A stretch of DNA of 64,000 bases. Source: Trifolium pratense. Taxonomy: Eukaryota; Streptophyta; Magnoliopsida; Fabales; Fabaceae. Position 1 is the first letter of the stretch. Every line of letters begins with the position of its first letter. The position numbers and the translations under genes were made by a program. Positions 33,801-45,891 of the stretch are shown piece by piece. Where the stretch lies: positions 21,676,866-21,740,865 of the forward strand of contig NC_060065.1 of assembly GCF_020283565.1 (NCBI RefSeq). Reading direction: 5' to 3'. The notes under the pieces are model-generated. The model saw nothing but the letters and a program-made list of their open reading frames with translations, ran no database searches and was not told where the DNA came from.

Positions 33801-35959
33801 ATAGGGTTATCTATAACAATCGTGATAAGAGCCAAATATGATTTGGACCTTAAATATATCAAGAGCATTGTTGTTTAGTACAAATATTCGATGTGTCAAT
33901 AAAATAACGCATGACCTATTTGAACAATATACATGAGATGTATGTCGACCACTAAACATATTTTGTATATTGAGTTTATTTTACTTCATTAACATTGATG
34001 ATTAAAATCATTAGATGTTGGTAGGTGTATGACACCAATTAGAAATCTTTGAATTTGTCAAAGAAATTCAACAATGAAGAAAATAGAACTCGACAAAAGT
34101 ATTTAAGTTATATGAATGAGTCATATCAGTAAATACTTAATTAAAAGACTATAATAACTATTTTATCACATCATGTTTGACATGATTTAAGGATAGTTTA
34201 ATTATATATTGACTCTTTCTATAAATCTCTTTACTTATAATTAATCTTCACCCACAATTAGTTCCCTTTTAAAATGATCATAAAGACACCATATGCGATA
34301 TGGAGGTAAGAGTACCAAGTTTGTCTTTATGAGAATTTTGGATTAAAATTTATTAGATAAATCTAATTCCAAATGAATGAATGAATGAATAAGTGGAAAT
34401 ATCCTAAAGAAAGGGATATTGGTCCTATATCACTCTTAAGGACAAAAGGTTGTTTTGTTGCTAGGTTTGAAACATTCCTCTAGTGGGAGTGTGTCTCTAA
34501 AAGAGACAGTGGGAGTGATATAGAACTTGAATAAATTCAAGTACCACAAAACATATTTATTTAAAAGGGAATGCAAACCGGTTCCTCAAGGTTGTTGAAG
34601 AACCATTGTTTTAAAGTTGCACAAATCCAAGATAAGTCTAACATATCACATATGGCTACAAGGTATGGTTTTATCATGACTCAGCAATGTGATATGATTC
34701 TCATGGAAGATGAGTCTTTGACTTTCTAAAAGGTCGTAAGACGATCTAGATTATGAGAAGTGGCTAAATGCCATGAAATCTCATACAGAATCCATATACA
34801 CTAACCTTATGTAGATAATGGTTATGTCTTCAAGATGAGTAAGACTCATACGATGAAAGTGAGTATTCTTTTTGAACACTGATATGGATGGTATTAAGAA
34901 TACCTTATAATATTTGATTGCTTCTGCTAAATGTTGTACTACATGTTTTGGTAGATGGATAACAAAGTTGCATTCCTTAATTGGAATGACCTCATATATA
35001 TGCGTTGGACATATACGTAAGGGTTTTGTTGATCCAAATGATGCTAGAAAGGTATATAACTTGTAGCTATCTAATTTTGATTAGATAGAGTTCTCAGAAA
35101 ATTAAATTATTGTTTGTTCCTTTTATGAAGTTTTATGAAAACAAATTAACAAGGACAAACCTATCTAACTTTGATTAGATCGAATAAATTTGAATATTTG
35201 TTCCTTTTGAAAGTTTTGTGGAAAACAAATGAAGGACAAATATAAATCTTGTGCATACAAAGTTTTAGTGGGAGTGATAATATCTGATATCATATTAATC
35301 ATCAAGACATTTTTCTTATACATGTGAGACATGACTAGGAAAATAACTCTTGATGAAACACTTAGGCAAGAATTCCTAAAGAGTTAGGAATAACCTATGT
35401 ACCAAAATTGAAATTAGTGTTTGACACTAACTTACCTTCAAGAATATCCCTAAGGACCTTAAAGGAACTAAGGCCTATTTCTTGAAATAGATAGGTATGG
35501 GAAGGATCATTATAAGGAAGTTATAATGAAGGAAGTTTCCATACCAATGTATTGTATATCATGGCTGAATACAAGCATTGAAAGCTATAAGATAAGCTTC
35601 GTAATATGTTTGTTTCAGTTAAATAAGTTGAGTATTTAAGATTGGATCGTTTGGCTCATGATTGAGCTAAAGATATGTTTCCGGTGTTACAAGTCACATT
35701 AATCACATTAGTGATGGTAATAGTTTAATCTTGCAAGAACACTTGAAAATAGATCTCACCGACGATTCATGAATATACTTAGACACTTATATATTTCGAT
35801 AGAGATCGAAATAGAACGTTGGAAGATACGTAAGATACCAACATAGGAAATAGTTCCTTATCCACTAACAAAGCCTCTTGCGCAGTTGAAGCGTGATGGG
35901 CATACTAAGTCTATAGGTATTAAGAGAAACCTAGATTGGCTTTAGTGCTAGTGGGAGAT
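30870..35959 (+). pseudogene. decayed interior of the 1541 bp LTR element
   Basis: Scattered copia-like pieces are visible in order (for example a KWLNAMKSHTESIYT-like stretch near 34760 at the start of the RT domain), but stops and frameshifts prevent any protein over about 90 residues. Two different tandem duplications, each with a period of about 132 bp, occupy 30995-31258 and 31515-31778. The motif cggaatccgacacttgtatgg recurs three times (31029, 31161 and, with one change, near 31352). Confidence 0.65.
30995..31778. repeat. two tandem duplications of about 132 bp
   Basis: First pair: gtgtat..attaacattgaaacgg at 30995 and 31127. Second pair: aaatatatttaatt at 31515 and 31647. The sequences of the two pairs are unrelated, but the period is the same by my count. 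Confidence 0.75.
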
Positions 35960-37500
35960 TGTTGGAGTAAGCCCTAAGAGCCAATCTATTTTCATAGTAT
36001 TTGCTTTAGGAGTTTGAATATAAATATGGCATTTCTTTATTATATTTGTAAGGTTGCAAAATAATGAAGTCCCTAGAATAGAAAGTCCGTTTAATAATTA
36101 AGTGTGACTTAATCATGAGATAATATTAAACATAAGGACACTATTCTTAAAGTATCCGTAGTCGAGCTTTAAGGTAAAGGGGATAACCTTAAAGCATAAA
36201 GACTATTATGAAGATAGACTGATGATCACATCTCATGGATCATGGGATAAGGAGTTATCAAGTCTTGACGTAGGTATAAATATTAGGAGTAATATTTATA
36301 CTGGATTGACCCGCTATGAGAGTACTACATGCAAAGTTATGCAAAGTGTCATAAGTTACTCTCATGGTGATAATGGTGTAAACCGCCCTTAGACCTGAAA
36401 CCACTTTGTACCCTAGATGTGGAGTCAAGTACTTTGTTGCTGATCTAACGTTATCCGTAACAGGATAACCATAAAGGCAGTTGATGGGTACTTCACAAAG
36501 CATGCTGAGGGACAGTAGTGACCTAGATGGAATTTGCCAATCCTGCATAACAGGATAAATGTCATGGGCCCAATATTGAACTGGACAAAGATGACACCAA
36601 GTATGTTTTGTGTTCAATATAGACATAAAGGGCAAAGGGGTAATTATACACACTGATATTATCACAAGAGGTTATGTTTAGATCACATGTTAATTTCTCG
36701 TAACTTGAGTAGCAGTGATGTGTTGCTAGATACCGCTCACTGTTTATTGTAATAAATAGTGATTTATTATAATTGTCAATGTTACGGAAACCTACAGGGT
36801 CACACACATAAGAACAATCTAGTGAGATTGGAACACCGTAAGGTACGGTGCACCTTGGAGAAATAAGGAAATATGATAAGGGTATTATGGTAATTAAAAT
36901 GAGCATTACATCATATGGTATGATGTAGCAAGAAGGGGGTGCAAATATGTACTAGACATATTTACATGAGAATGGCGCCCACTATAGCCCATTTAGTTAA
37001 AAGGGCTTTAGTGTAATTTTGCCATGGCAAGTGGTTCTATAAATAGAACCCTTGTGGTAAGGAGAAAGAGTTACACACTTTTGTTACTCATTCTCATGAG
37101 CCTTTGTTCTCTCCTCTCTTGAGAAACCCTAATCACCTTTCTAGAGTTTTTGTGAAAAACCCTAATCCTTATTTTGTGCCTCCTTTCTCCTAACCCTTCA
37201 AACCATTGGAGCTAGCACTCCATTGAAGGTTGTTGTTCGTGTGGACTGGCTAGAGGCGTTATACCTTTAACGCTTGTGATCAAATTCGTTGGTGACTTGG
37301 TGGTGACCTTGTTCGTGACGGTTCGAGGTTCTTGTTCGTGACCTTGTTCGTGATTCGAAGTGTTCGATAGCCGTTCGTGATTTAAAGGGAGTTTTCGAAC
37401 CAAAAGGTAAAACTCTAAACACAATTCATGACCATTCGTAAGGATCACAAAAGGAAAATTTTAAAATTCCGCTGCTTTTATCGTATCAATTTTCCTTTCA
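35960..37500 (+). repeat. 3' LTR (1541 bp)
   Basis: Same length and same reading frames as the 5' LTR. It is followed directly by the right copy of the 170 bp duplication instead of gaaca. Confidence 0.9.
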
Positions 37501-37670
37501 TTTAAGATGTGATTTAATTGTTTTTTGAGTGATCTGATTTATATGTTTTTGAGTAATCTCATCAACCCACCCTAAATTTTGTTTCGTTGTTTTAGGAGGG
37601 AAAAGGAAGAACAAACCATCCGCATAACCCCCATTCTTTGTGACCTATCGTGAACCATCAAGTAAGAACA
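37501..37670. repeat. right copy of the 170 bp direct duplication
   Basis: Same sequence as 29159-29328. It is followed by the unique flank tgtttaagtaaagg, which would have continued the left flank before insertion. Confidence 0.9.
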
Positions 37671-38040
37671 TGTTTAAGTAAAGGAAGTAGACAACTTGTT
37701 TTGTGAATTCTTCTTAAAGTTATGCTATATTATCTGCCTTTAAAGTCCGATTGTGTTTTCTTACATTCTTTCGTTGTATGAATGATTATATTAGCCTAAG
37801 TCACTTTTCCATACTTATTTTAGTAATTTATCACTATCGCTATCTCTAGGGTAAATTGAAAGCTTAAGAGACAACCATTATCAATAAAATCATGTGATGT
37901 ATTTAGTTTTATACAAATTGAGCAAACAAAGAGTAAGGGTTGTGGTCAAGAAACATAATTTGAGAGATGAGAGAATCATCTTCGACATTGTTGATTAGGA
38001 GTATAGAAAAAAGATAAATTTAGTTTCAACAACCCTAATT

Positions 38041-38354
38041 TGGTTAATGGTGTGGGCGTGTTGTACTGTTTTTCTACTTTGGTTTGTGGTGTCTGTGCTG
38101 TGTTTCTGTTTGTTGGGCGTTCTTCCCTGGTTTTCTGCTATATGTTTTGGGCGTCTGGCCTTGTGGATCTTTTGATTATTTTTTGTTGTTTTGGGGTGCT
38201 TTGTTTTTCAATTTTGTTGGGAGTTTAGGGTGTTTTGGAGGCTTTTTTATTAGCTCCCTGTTTTCTATTCTGTTTTCTTGTACCGTGACTTACTCACTTG
38301 GCACCTCTTATGCCTTGTTTGAGTTTATTAATAAATTTGCTGATTCAAAAAAAA
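38041..38354 (+). mobile_element. 5'-truncated L1-type LINE 3' end
   Basis: A GT-rich stretch ending cacctcttatgcc ... gtttattaataaatttgctgattc followed by A8. This GT-rich tail with a terminal ataaa and poly(A) is characteristic of plant L1 3' ends. No RT coding remains. A clear TSD was not found. It lies in the putative intron before the first coding exon of the Ulp1-type gene. Confidence 0.55.
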
Positions 38355-41138
38355 GAGGAAGAAACGAGTAATTTGAAAAGGTTTAACAATAGGTTTAACA
38401 AGATTAGTTTGAAAAGATTAATTTGGTTAAAGTTGAATTGAATACCAGAGAACCATAAAATTTGAATAAATTGCTTATAGACACTGATATCCTATGAATT
38501 TTTAGGTGAATTTTTAACTACTATGTTAATTTAAAATATTTGTTTTTGATTCCATTTTTGTTTCGTTAACCATTTGTTATTGTTACATTATGCATATCAA
38601 TATTTAATTTCAGATGAGGATAAAGAATACAATGGACCATCTAAATAAGTTGATCGATTATAATTCTAACTTGAACGAAGCGCAAAAGAACCGACTTCGT
38701 CAAACTCCTTTTAAATGGGTTGTTGACATGACAGACCACATAAAGGTTAGTAGACCTTTGTTAGAAGAGTTGTTGAGTAGATGGGACTCTATTAGTCATG
38801 GATTTAGAGTAGGTTGCAAGACAGTTGCATTTACACCGGCAGATGTATGTATTGCATTAGGATTACAAATTGTAGGAACAACTGTACCTGTACCTCTTAA
38901 CGATAACAGTGATTGTCATGTTAAATCATTGTTTAATGGAGAGGATGTTACAATTGATAGTATACAACAAAAACTTAATGTCCTTAACACAGAACAAGAC
39001 ATTGAAGATTTTTGTAGAGTATATATATTTTTTGTCTTCTTTGCATTATATTTTCCTAAGAAAAGCAGGAATGTCACCAGTGTACCATTTAAGTTGTTGG
39101 ACGACCTAAATTTGGTTGAAACGTATAACTGGGGTTAAGCGGTGTATGAAGATTTAGTCGAAAGCATAAACACTACTGCTGCTAAATACGCTCAAAGTGG
39201 AGGAGACTCGGGTAAAGAAATGATTCTTTCAGGTTGTTCTGCCATTTTACACGAACACATAATTGAGTTTGTTGGTTAATTGTATAAATTTATAAATTAT
39301 TTATGTTGACTTGGTATGTGATATTTTATTTTATTTTGATATAGATATGGGTTGTTGAGAAACTGCAATTATGTAACATATCAACAAAGTGTTTTCCACA
39401 TATTAATAAGTGGACAACACTTCCATTTCACGGTAACGAAATGCAAAATATATTTGCAAATGCAAAGGTTAGCACACACATTGTATATTAATGCATGTGT
39501 ATGCTTTTATAAAAAAAAAATCACTTTGTTTTCGACTAATCAAGTTTGTTTAATGTGATTAGTTGGTTGAAGATTTGGTTCCAACCGAAGAAGACCAACA
39601 ATTCGATGTTGTTGCTAAAGCCATTCGACAGTCTGAAGTTATGCATACGAATGATATTGACACCGGCTTTGATACAACCGCTATTTTAAGAAAACAACAA
39701 TATTGTTTGACCACAATAAAGCATTTAGGGAAAGGATTTATATGTTTGCGGAGGAAATGAAATTGCTAAAAGAAGCAAATAAAGGTAGTAAGGAAGAAAG
39801 TCGGTTGGGAAATGAGGGCGGGGAGGAAGAGAGCGAGCTTGTAGGAAAAGAAGAGGATAATGGCGGGGATAAAGTGATCGAGTCTGTAAAAAGAAGTAGA
39901 GGATAAGAAAAGATGCCAAGAACTTATCAAACATTTATATGAAACTTGCACAACTCAATCCACAGCGAATGTGTGAGTGTGTAATTAGTTTAATTTTTTT
40001 AACTACTTCATATATGTTATCATTTTATTTTTGTTCATCACAATTTTATTTGGCCTTAATTATCTTTTTTATTTAGAGTGTTTGTTCGAGTACATGAAGC
40101 AATAATGCGTGGTCATATTTTCGAATGCATGAAACCAAGGGGGTGGCTCTCTAGTCTGGTTATTATCGACACCTAGTTCTGTGATTCCCATTATTTAAAT
40201 ACTACTTGTTTCTTAGCAATTGTTTTATTTAATGCTTCCGCCAATGTCTGCGGCCACCCAAATAATGATGGGAGATCTTTTGAAAAATAGAGATCACATG
40301 AAGCGTTTCATAATTACGCGTGCATTTTCTGTGAGTAAGCTATGAATACATGTACATTTAATAATTGTTGTAGTAAATTTTGCAAAATATATAATTCACC
40401 AAAATTGTTATTGTAGGATGATGTGATTGCAAATTTACCTAAGTTGCATCACAATCCTTCACACCCATGCATGACTCGTCACTCGTTTACTAATCTTTTA
40501 TCGAACCATTGAAGGATAAGTGACGATCCAATCGAAATCATGGGGCATTGCAACTTGGTAAGTGTACACTCTCACTTTGTCCTTGCGGCACTTAATTTTT
40601 CTATGCAACTTAGTTAATCTTTTGGTTTTCGTATTTTAGATCTTTGCCCCAACCATACAAGACCAACATTGGTTTTTTTATGTACTTGATAAGATCAAAA
40701 AGAAGTTGTTCGTGCTAAACTCTTTGTATAGTGAAAGAAATGAAGAGGAAAAGCAGTTGGATCTTTTTATGGTGAATAATTTTATTCACAAATTAATGAT
40801 GATTGTTTTGATTGATAGCAAATGCTTGACAAGTAATTGTTGATCACCTTTTATTATGCGGATCTATAGAAGAGGAACTTCGAGAACTTGCTGCATTTCA
40901 TAGATGAATGCCAAACATTAGAGCTCGTTTACGAGGACTTGCCGCAACAAAAAAATATGTATGGAAATGCTGGAAACTTTACTTCATTTATGGTTTTATA
41001 ATTTTTCAGCAAGGGATTATATTCACGATTCATATTGTACATATTTTGTAGTCATGACTGTGGAATATATGTTTTAAAGTATTTGAAGATGTGGGATTGT
41101 GACAGGAAATGTGGTGACAAGAAATGGGGTGACAGAAC

Positions 41139-44100
41139 TAGGGGTGGACAAGACCCGCAAAACCAGCCCAGCCCACTTGAAACCGAAAAAAAAAAAAAAA
41201 AAAAAAAAAGATCTAGGTCGGATCGGGGCGGGTTTTTTAGCCCGCGGGTCTGTTTCACGGGTTCAGGGGAGTCCATGCGGTCGGGTCCGGTTCTATAAAG
41301 GGATCCACGAGTACCCAAACCGACCCGTACTATTTACACAGTTTTTTTTTATATTTTAATTATTTATATAATTGTTGTAACTTATACGCGCATTCACTTT
41401 AACAACACGTCTTTCTCTCCAAACTCAAACCCTAGCATAGCGCCGCATCCAGAGAGAGAAGGGTGAAGATCTGAAACTCCGATCCACCACCGTCTTCGCA
41501 CACTCAGCCACCGTCTTCAAAGAAGGTACGATTATCATCCTTTCTTTCTTTGTGTTTTATTTCTTTATTCAGTGGTTTTCTTTGCAAGAAGATCACGCAT
41601 TTTCTTTCCAAGAGATATATTTGTCTGTGTTCTTCATTATTTTTCATCCTTCTCAGTCTTCTATATTTCACCATTCGCATTCTTCTTCACTCGATTTTTT
41701 AGGATTTTTGATTTAGGGTTTGTTATTCAAAGTTGTTATTATTTTCTGTAGTTTTTAAAATCATCACAACTTGTTATTCAAACTTAAAATTATTTGTTTT
41801 TTAACTTATCTATGTTATTGGATTTATTTATGATATATTTCCTTGAACATTTGTGGTTGGTTTTGTTACTATCATATTATCCTGTTCTTGTATATAGTTT
41901 TATCTAGTTTAGGTGTTGTAGTTTTTATTACTTTGTTTCCCTGACTGAGAGTTTTTATTATCCTGTTCTTGAAAGGTAATAACAATGTTTGTCAAAATGT
42001 TTTCTGCCATTTGTTCATGAACTAGCAAATTATTTTCTGCATGATCTTCTCTCTAACTCACGAAGGAGTTGAACATATTGCATTTGTTTCAAAATCAAAT
42101 TTTATTTTTGTTCTGTATCAAATCGATTGTATCCTCTCTTCAACTAGTTTTAATGAACTTTGTGTCATTTGTCTGTGCTTAAGTTTTGTGCCATCACATG
42201 TTAATCATAAGCAACTTTTCACCATTCTGATATGCTTCCTAGATTTGGATACCTGCAATTTGTCTCCAATTTGAATTTGTTTTGCCATTTTCATTAATGA
42301 ATGTCTGCAAATCATGATCATCATCATCAAGCAACAAAACATTTTTTAACATACAATGATCTGATCATTTATGTATGCTATGCTATTAACATGTATTGTC
42401 ATTGTCATACTTTGTATCTTGGTTTAATTTTGTTATAAAGTGCTAAGTTGGAAAGTTGATTATTCATTCTGTTATTCTATTAAGTTATTTGTTTCCCTCT
42501 GTTTACACCTATCTTGTTTATTATCATTAGTTGATTCTTAGTCATTTGATTAAGAATTTTTTAAAGAAAACACATGTAATTAGTTTCTTTTTTTGTTTGT
42601 TTTAGTTTTGATTGTAAGCATGTTTTGAAACATGTTTTTCTTTTTATGTTGAAAGATGGCGCAAAGAGCTAGGATCTTGCAAGGAACTTGGACTGGGAGC
42701 ACACAAGTTTATATCAATATTTAAAAACACATTATGTTTCTTTTGCCATAAATTAATAGTTTACAAATCTAAAACATTTAATTTATTATAATTGTTTCAG
42801 TATCTGCTGAACCACAATCATGAAGCCAGATATTCAATATGGATGAGTGTAGAAAAGTCATTACTCATTTTGTTCTCAGTAACGAAAATGAATTTATATG
42901 TGTAGGAAGTGAGGGGTTTAGACAATGGGGTAGACAGTTACAACCACAATTCACTACCCCTTCACGGAGGACTATTGCTAAGGATTGTTATAAACTTTAT
43001 TTGACTGAAAAACTGAAGCTCAAGACATTTTTCAAAACTAATTGCACTAGTGTAGCCTTAACCACAGGTCATTGGACATCACATCAAAAACTTAGTTACT
43101 TGGTCATTACCGTCTTCTTCATTGACAATGAAGGGAATGATCAAAAACGAATCATTAGTTTCACTTTAATTCTAGATGACAAAGAGGACTCAATTGAAAG
43201 AAAAGTTGAAGAGGTTTTGAGGGAACGAGGAATAGGAAATGTGTCAAGGGTTTCATTTGAGTGCACATTTAGCACGGGTTGTAGTGTTCTAAACACATGT
43301 TGGAGTTCATTGAGCCCACGTATGGCAGAGGCTTTGATATGTACTCAAAGTTGGTTGAATCCCTCAGTTGGAGTTAGAACAAGTGGGGCATCTCAGTCTG
43401 GTACTGCTGGTGAAGCACTTTTAGCAGCTGGACCGTCTGTTTGATTCCCTTTTATGGTACACAATTCAACTATCTCTTTCTCTTATTTTATGTACTTCAT
43501 TAATTTTTATTTATATATACTAATTTAATTTAATTACTTGTAGGGATGCATTTTTTTTATATATATTTTGGAGTCACATATGACTCAAAAATCACATGCC
43601 ACTCTTTTGAACCTCGCATTTTGGAATGTAGCTTGCTTGTGAGTTTGGCTCCATGTGATTTTGAACGCTGATAAATGCTTAGCTGCCTAGTGAAATATGG
43701 TGAAGATTAGTAAATGGTAAGTATGATGGGTTAATTTGACATTCCTTTTATCAATCACAAGGTTATAAATAAATTATATATTTTGGTTTGTTAGTTAAGT
43801 TTGAAAAAAAATTATTGCATAAATAACTAATATATATTGCTTCACTTTCACTTGTGCAGCAACAACGTTCTTTTACATGTGTTGAGCATCAGCTGCTTAC
43901 AGTGCTACTGCTTCTAAAGCATTGTAAAATCCATTTATTTGTTAATTTGGATGAGGTTATGTTGATAATGTTTGGATGTGTTGTTTAGCTGCGTATTGGA
44001 CTTTAGCCAGCTTTATAACTATATATATATATATATTTGTGTGTGTATTTAGGCTGTGTGAAATTGTTGTGTCAGACTGCTTGATCCAAAAATTCATCAT

Positions 44101-44776
44101 GTTGATGGTTTATGCCAAAATGGTTGTAATCTATGTTTATAAACAGCTCATTACTTTGTGTAAACCGTAAAGTCCCATGGCCTTGGACCTAATATGGCTT
44201 AATTATGACTTGCTTTGTATGTGCTGGGTTGACTTTGCTAATATGGTTGTCATATTGATGAATGTGATATTTACTTTATGTTATATTTATAATTTATGTT
44301 GTAAAATTGATCCACCTTCAAATTATTAGGAAATTAATGGCCTAGAGATGTTTGAATGGCTAAATTTTTTGTGATGTGTGTTGTGGCTATTGGACAGCAA
44401 AAATTGTCCAATTTGAATTTGGTAGGAAAAAAATGACGGTAAAATGTGTACCGATCAAAAATTGGGAAAATGATCATATATTAAAAAAATGTTCATTTGG
44501 GTTGTACTGTTCAAAATTGGGCTGTTACAAAGAAAAAAAACTTGAAAATAGGCCCATTAAACAAAAAAAAACAATTAAAAAAAATATATCAATTGGGCTG
44601 CAATTGGTCCAAACCGTATAAAACCATTCGTCCTAACCCGTAACCCGCTTAAACCCAACCCGCCCAAACCGTTAATGGATTTTGAGTTGATATAGGTCAG
44701 AGGTTTCCACCCGCGGATTGGGCTGGTTTGAGGTTTTGGGCCCAAACCGACCCAACCGGCCAGTTGTCCACCCATA
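41139..44776 (+). mobile_element. hAT transposon, 3638 bp, internally deleted, with perfect 8 bp TSD
   Basis: Termini taggggtggacaa / ttgtccacccata are inverted repeats (one base looser at the tip). The 8 bp gacagaac flanks it at 41131-41138 and 44777-44784. Both subterminal zones are rich in cccgcggg, aacccgc and aaaccg motifs. Inside are a leader-like exon (41400-41525 ending aaagaag|gtacg), a long intron and the transposase fragment at 42839. It sits in a coding exon of the Ulp1-type pseudogene; removing it restores the reading across the target. Confidence 0.9.
42839..43444 (+). pseudogene. hAT transposase fragment with central deletion and lost catalytic Asp
   Basis: A 201-codon open frame. 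Residues 1-135 match the region before and into the RNase H fold of plant hAT transposases (LQPQFTTPSRRTIAKDCYKL, then KRIISFTLI, then KVEEVLRERGIGNVS). The usual first catalytic Asp in the TTDxWTS motif reads TTGHWTS. After GNVS the expected VDNA segment with the second catalytic residue is missing, and the frame jumps at about residue 140-155 to the C-terminal dimerisation end (LSPRMAEALICTQSWL). The N-terminal BED zinc finger is also absent, although a short start-like exon lies at 42657-42711. Full proteins are about 650-700 residues. Not an active transposase. Confidence 0.85.
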
Positions 44777-44851
44777 GACAGAACCATGCCTGATTTCACA
44801 TTGGTAAAATTTTAACGATTTGTCAACTTAACTGGTATTTTATTGAAATAG

Positions 44852-44852
<1 letters not shown>

Positions 44853-44909
<57 letters not shown>
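44853..44909. repeat. compound (AT)n(GT)n microsatellite
   Basis: About 16 AT units followed by about 12 GT units, in the last intron of the Ulp1-type pseudogene. Confidence 0.95.
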
Positions 44910-45069
44910 AATTGATGTATGTGTAGGACGAAATTCTACATTTTCGTCGACAATTTGTTTGTAAATGGGTGTTGCATTCTCAAAATCTCGAGTTGAAACA
45001 TGTACGAGTAGAAGTAGCAACATAATACATTAAAATGACAACAATTAATTACTTAATACGACTTGTTCA

Positions 45070-45440
45070 TCATTTTGCAACTATTAAAGTAGCATACAAA
45101 CAAGGATTTATCGAATCAGCTTCTATCGAATTGAACAAGTATTCCACATCTTCATCAGTTTTCAACTCTTTCCACTCGTATTTTCGTGTTGCATCATCGT
45201 ATCCAACACGATCACCTTCTAGAGTGATGTATGATTCATAATATGCAATTTTATCTATTTTGATTTGCATCATCTATTTTAAGAGTTTGTTCAAATAGTT
45301 CAAGAACAAGATTTTCACTGTTTCGTAGCTCAACTCAGCTTTGAATTTGGATTTCAGTGTAATCACGTCCTAATTCAGTCCATATGACATCACGTTGGGG
45401 TGCTGCTTTGCATGAGACCGTGCGAGTGTTAATGCGAAAG
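45070..45440 (-). pseudogene. minus-strand coding fragment, possibly MuDR N-terminal region
   Basis: The minus strand has an open piece at 45070-45273 (YEWKELKTDEDVEYLFNS) and, upstream past stops, APQRDVIWTELGRDYTEI. The W..L.TDEDV..LF pattern resembles the N-terminal domain of MuDR-type transposases, but the match is weak. It is broken by at least two stops. Adjacent to the Ulp1-type tail and the TraB-like fragment. Confidence 0.3.
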
Positions 45441-45450
45441 TCCACAGTCA

Positions 45451-45891
45451 CTAGTGGAATTTTCAAGGTTTATTTGCTAGGTGTAGAACATCGTCGTCCG
45501 ATTTGAAATGAATATGCAAGAATGATGGTGCGTGCGATCAAACCAGATACTCTATTCTTAGAGTTAGACAAAAGCAGAGCGGAGTCGGTACATGAATGAC
45601 ATCCTCCAAGCAAGTTCGCGGACGCTTTGGTTGAAGCGGAGCATTTGGGCATTACCAACATCACAGAGGATGAAAAATCGACTTATGGAGTTGGGTAAAT
45701 CTCAATCCTATAAATCGTACATGAAAAATCATGACCAAGCATTTCATGAGATTATGGTTGATGCTAGAAACAAATATATGATGGATGAGTTGCTCAAACT
45801 CTCCAAGGATAGCTCACTTATCCTGGCCATTGTTGGCGGGGGTCATCTGCCTGGTATGACAACATGTTGGGAAAACAACACAACAAACTAA
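45451..45891 (+). pseudogene. TraB/PrgY-like gene fragment
   Basis: The plus strand reads VYLLGVEHRRPI then, after a TGA, MMVRAIKPDTLFLELDKSR. This fits the TraB start (YLLGTxH ... vrPd.vfLELc..R), with the usual GTAH altered to GVEH. After another stop and a frameshift near 45690, the C-terminal part is open: HDQAFHEIMVDARNKYM then LILAIVGGGHLPGM, matching the TraB end (R..ym...l......vaVvGaGHL.Gi). No introns are visible and the middle of the domain is missing, so it is a retro- or transposon-captured fragment. Confidence 0.55.

Larger units (their letters stand above)
29329..37500 (+). mobile_element. non-autonomous copia-type LTR retrotransposon with matching 1541 bp LTRs
   Basis: LTRs at 29329-30869 and 35960-37500 have the same length and carry the same three antisense reading frames. 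A primer-binding site tggtatcagagcca (30871-30884) follows the left LTR, and a purine-rich gtgggagat precedes the right one. The interior of 5.1 kb has no long ORF. Instead of a 5 bp TSD the element is bounded by a 170 bp direct duplication. Matching LTRs point to recent insertion although the interior cannot make enzymes, so movement in trans is likely. Confidence 0.9.
38614..45024 (+). pseudogene. Ulp1/peptidase C48-type gene of the transposon-associated (KI-MULE) kind, disrupted
   Basis: The coding pieces join through plausible introns. Exon 1 is 38614-39270, with an in-frame TAA at 39136 inside an otherwise continuing reading. Next are 39345-39468, an exon from about 39564 with a frameshift near 39700, short pieces at 40080-40175 and 40235-40330, and 40418-40558 with a TGA. 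Then 40640-40770 holds the protease His region (QDQHWFFYVLD). From 41051 the nucleophile region reads SHDCGIYVLKYLKMWD. The tail is 44777-44803 and 44928-45024 (DEILHFRRQFVCKW). The position of the catalytic Asp reads LNSL, an Asn. The exon after the Cys motif is cut by a hAT element. Intact relatives are SUMO-protease-like proteins carried by MULEs. This copy cannot make a working protease. Confidence 0.75.

Noticed and set aside
38036..38430. taatttggttaa at 38036 and 38419 as the TSD of the LINE tail
   Set aside because: The second copy is about 65 bp beyond the poly(A) end, so it cannot be its TSD.
41035..41359. Frames of 86-88 codons with poly-Lys or poly-Phe
   Set aside because: Produced by an A tract and the GC-rich subterminal region of the hAT element.
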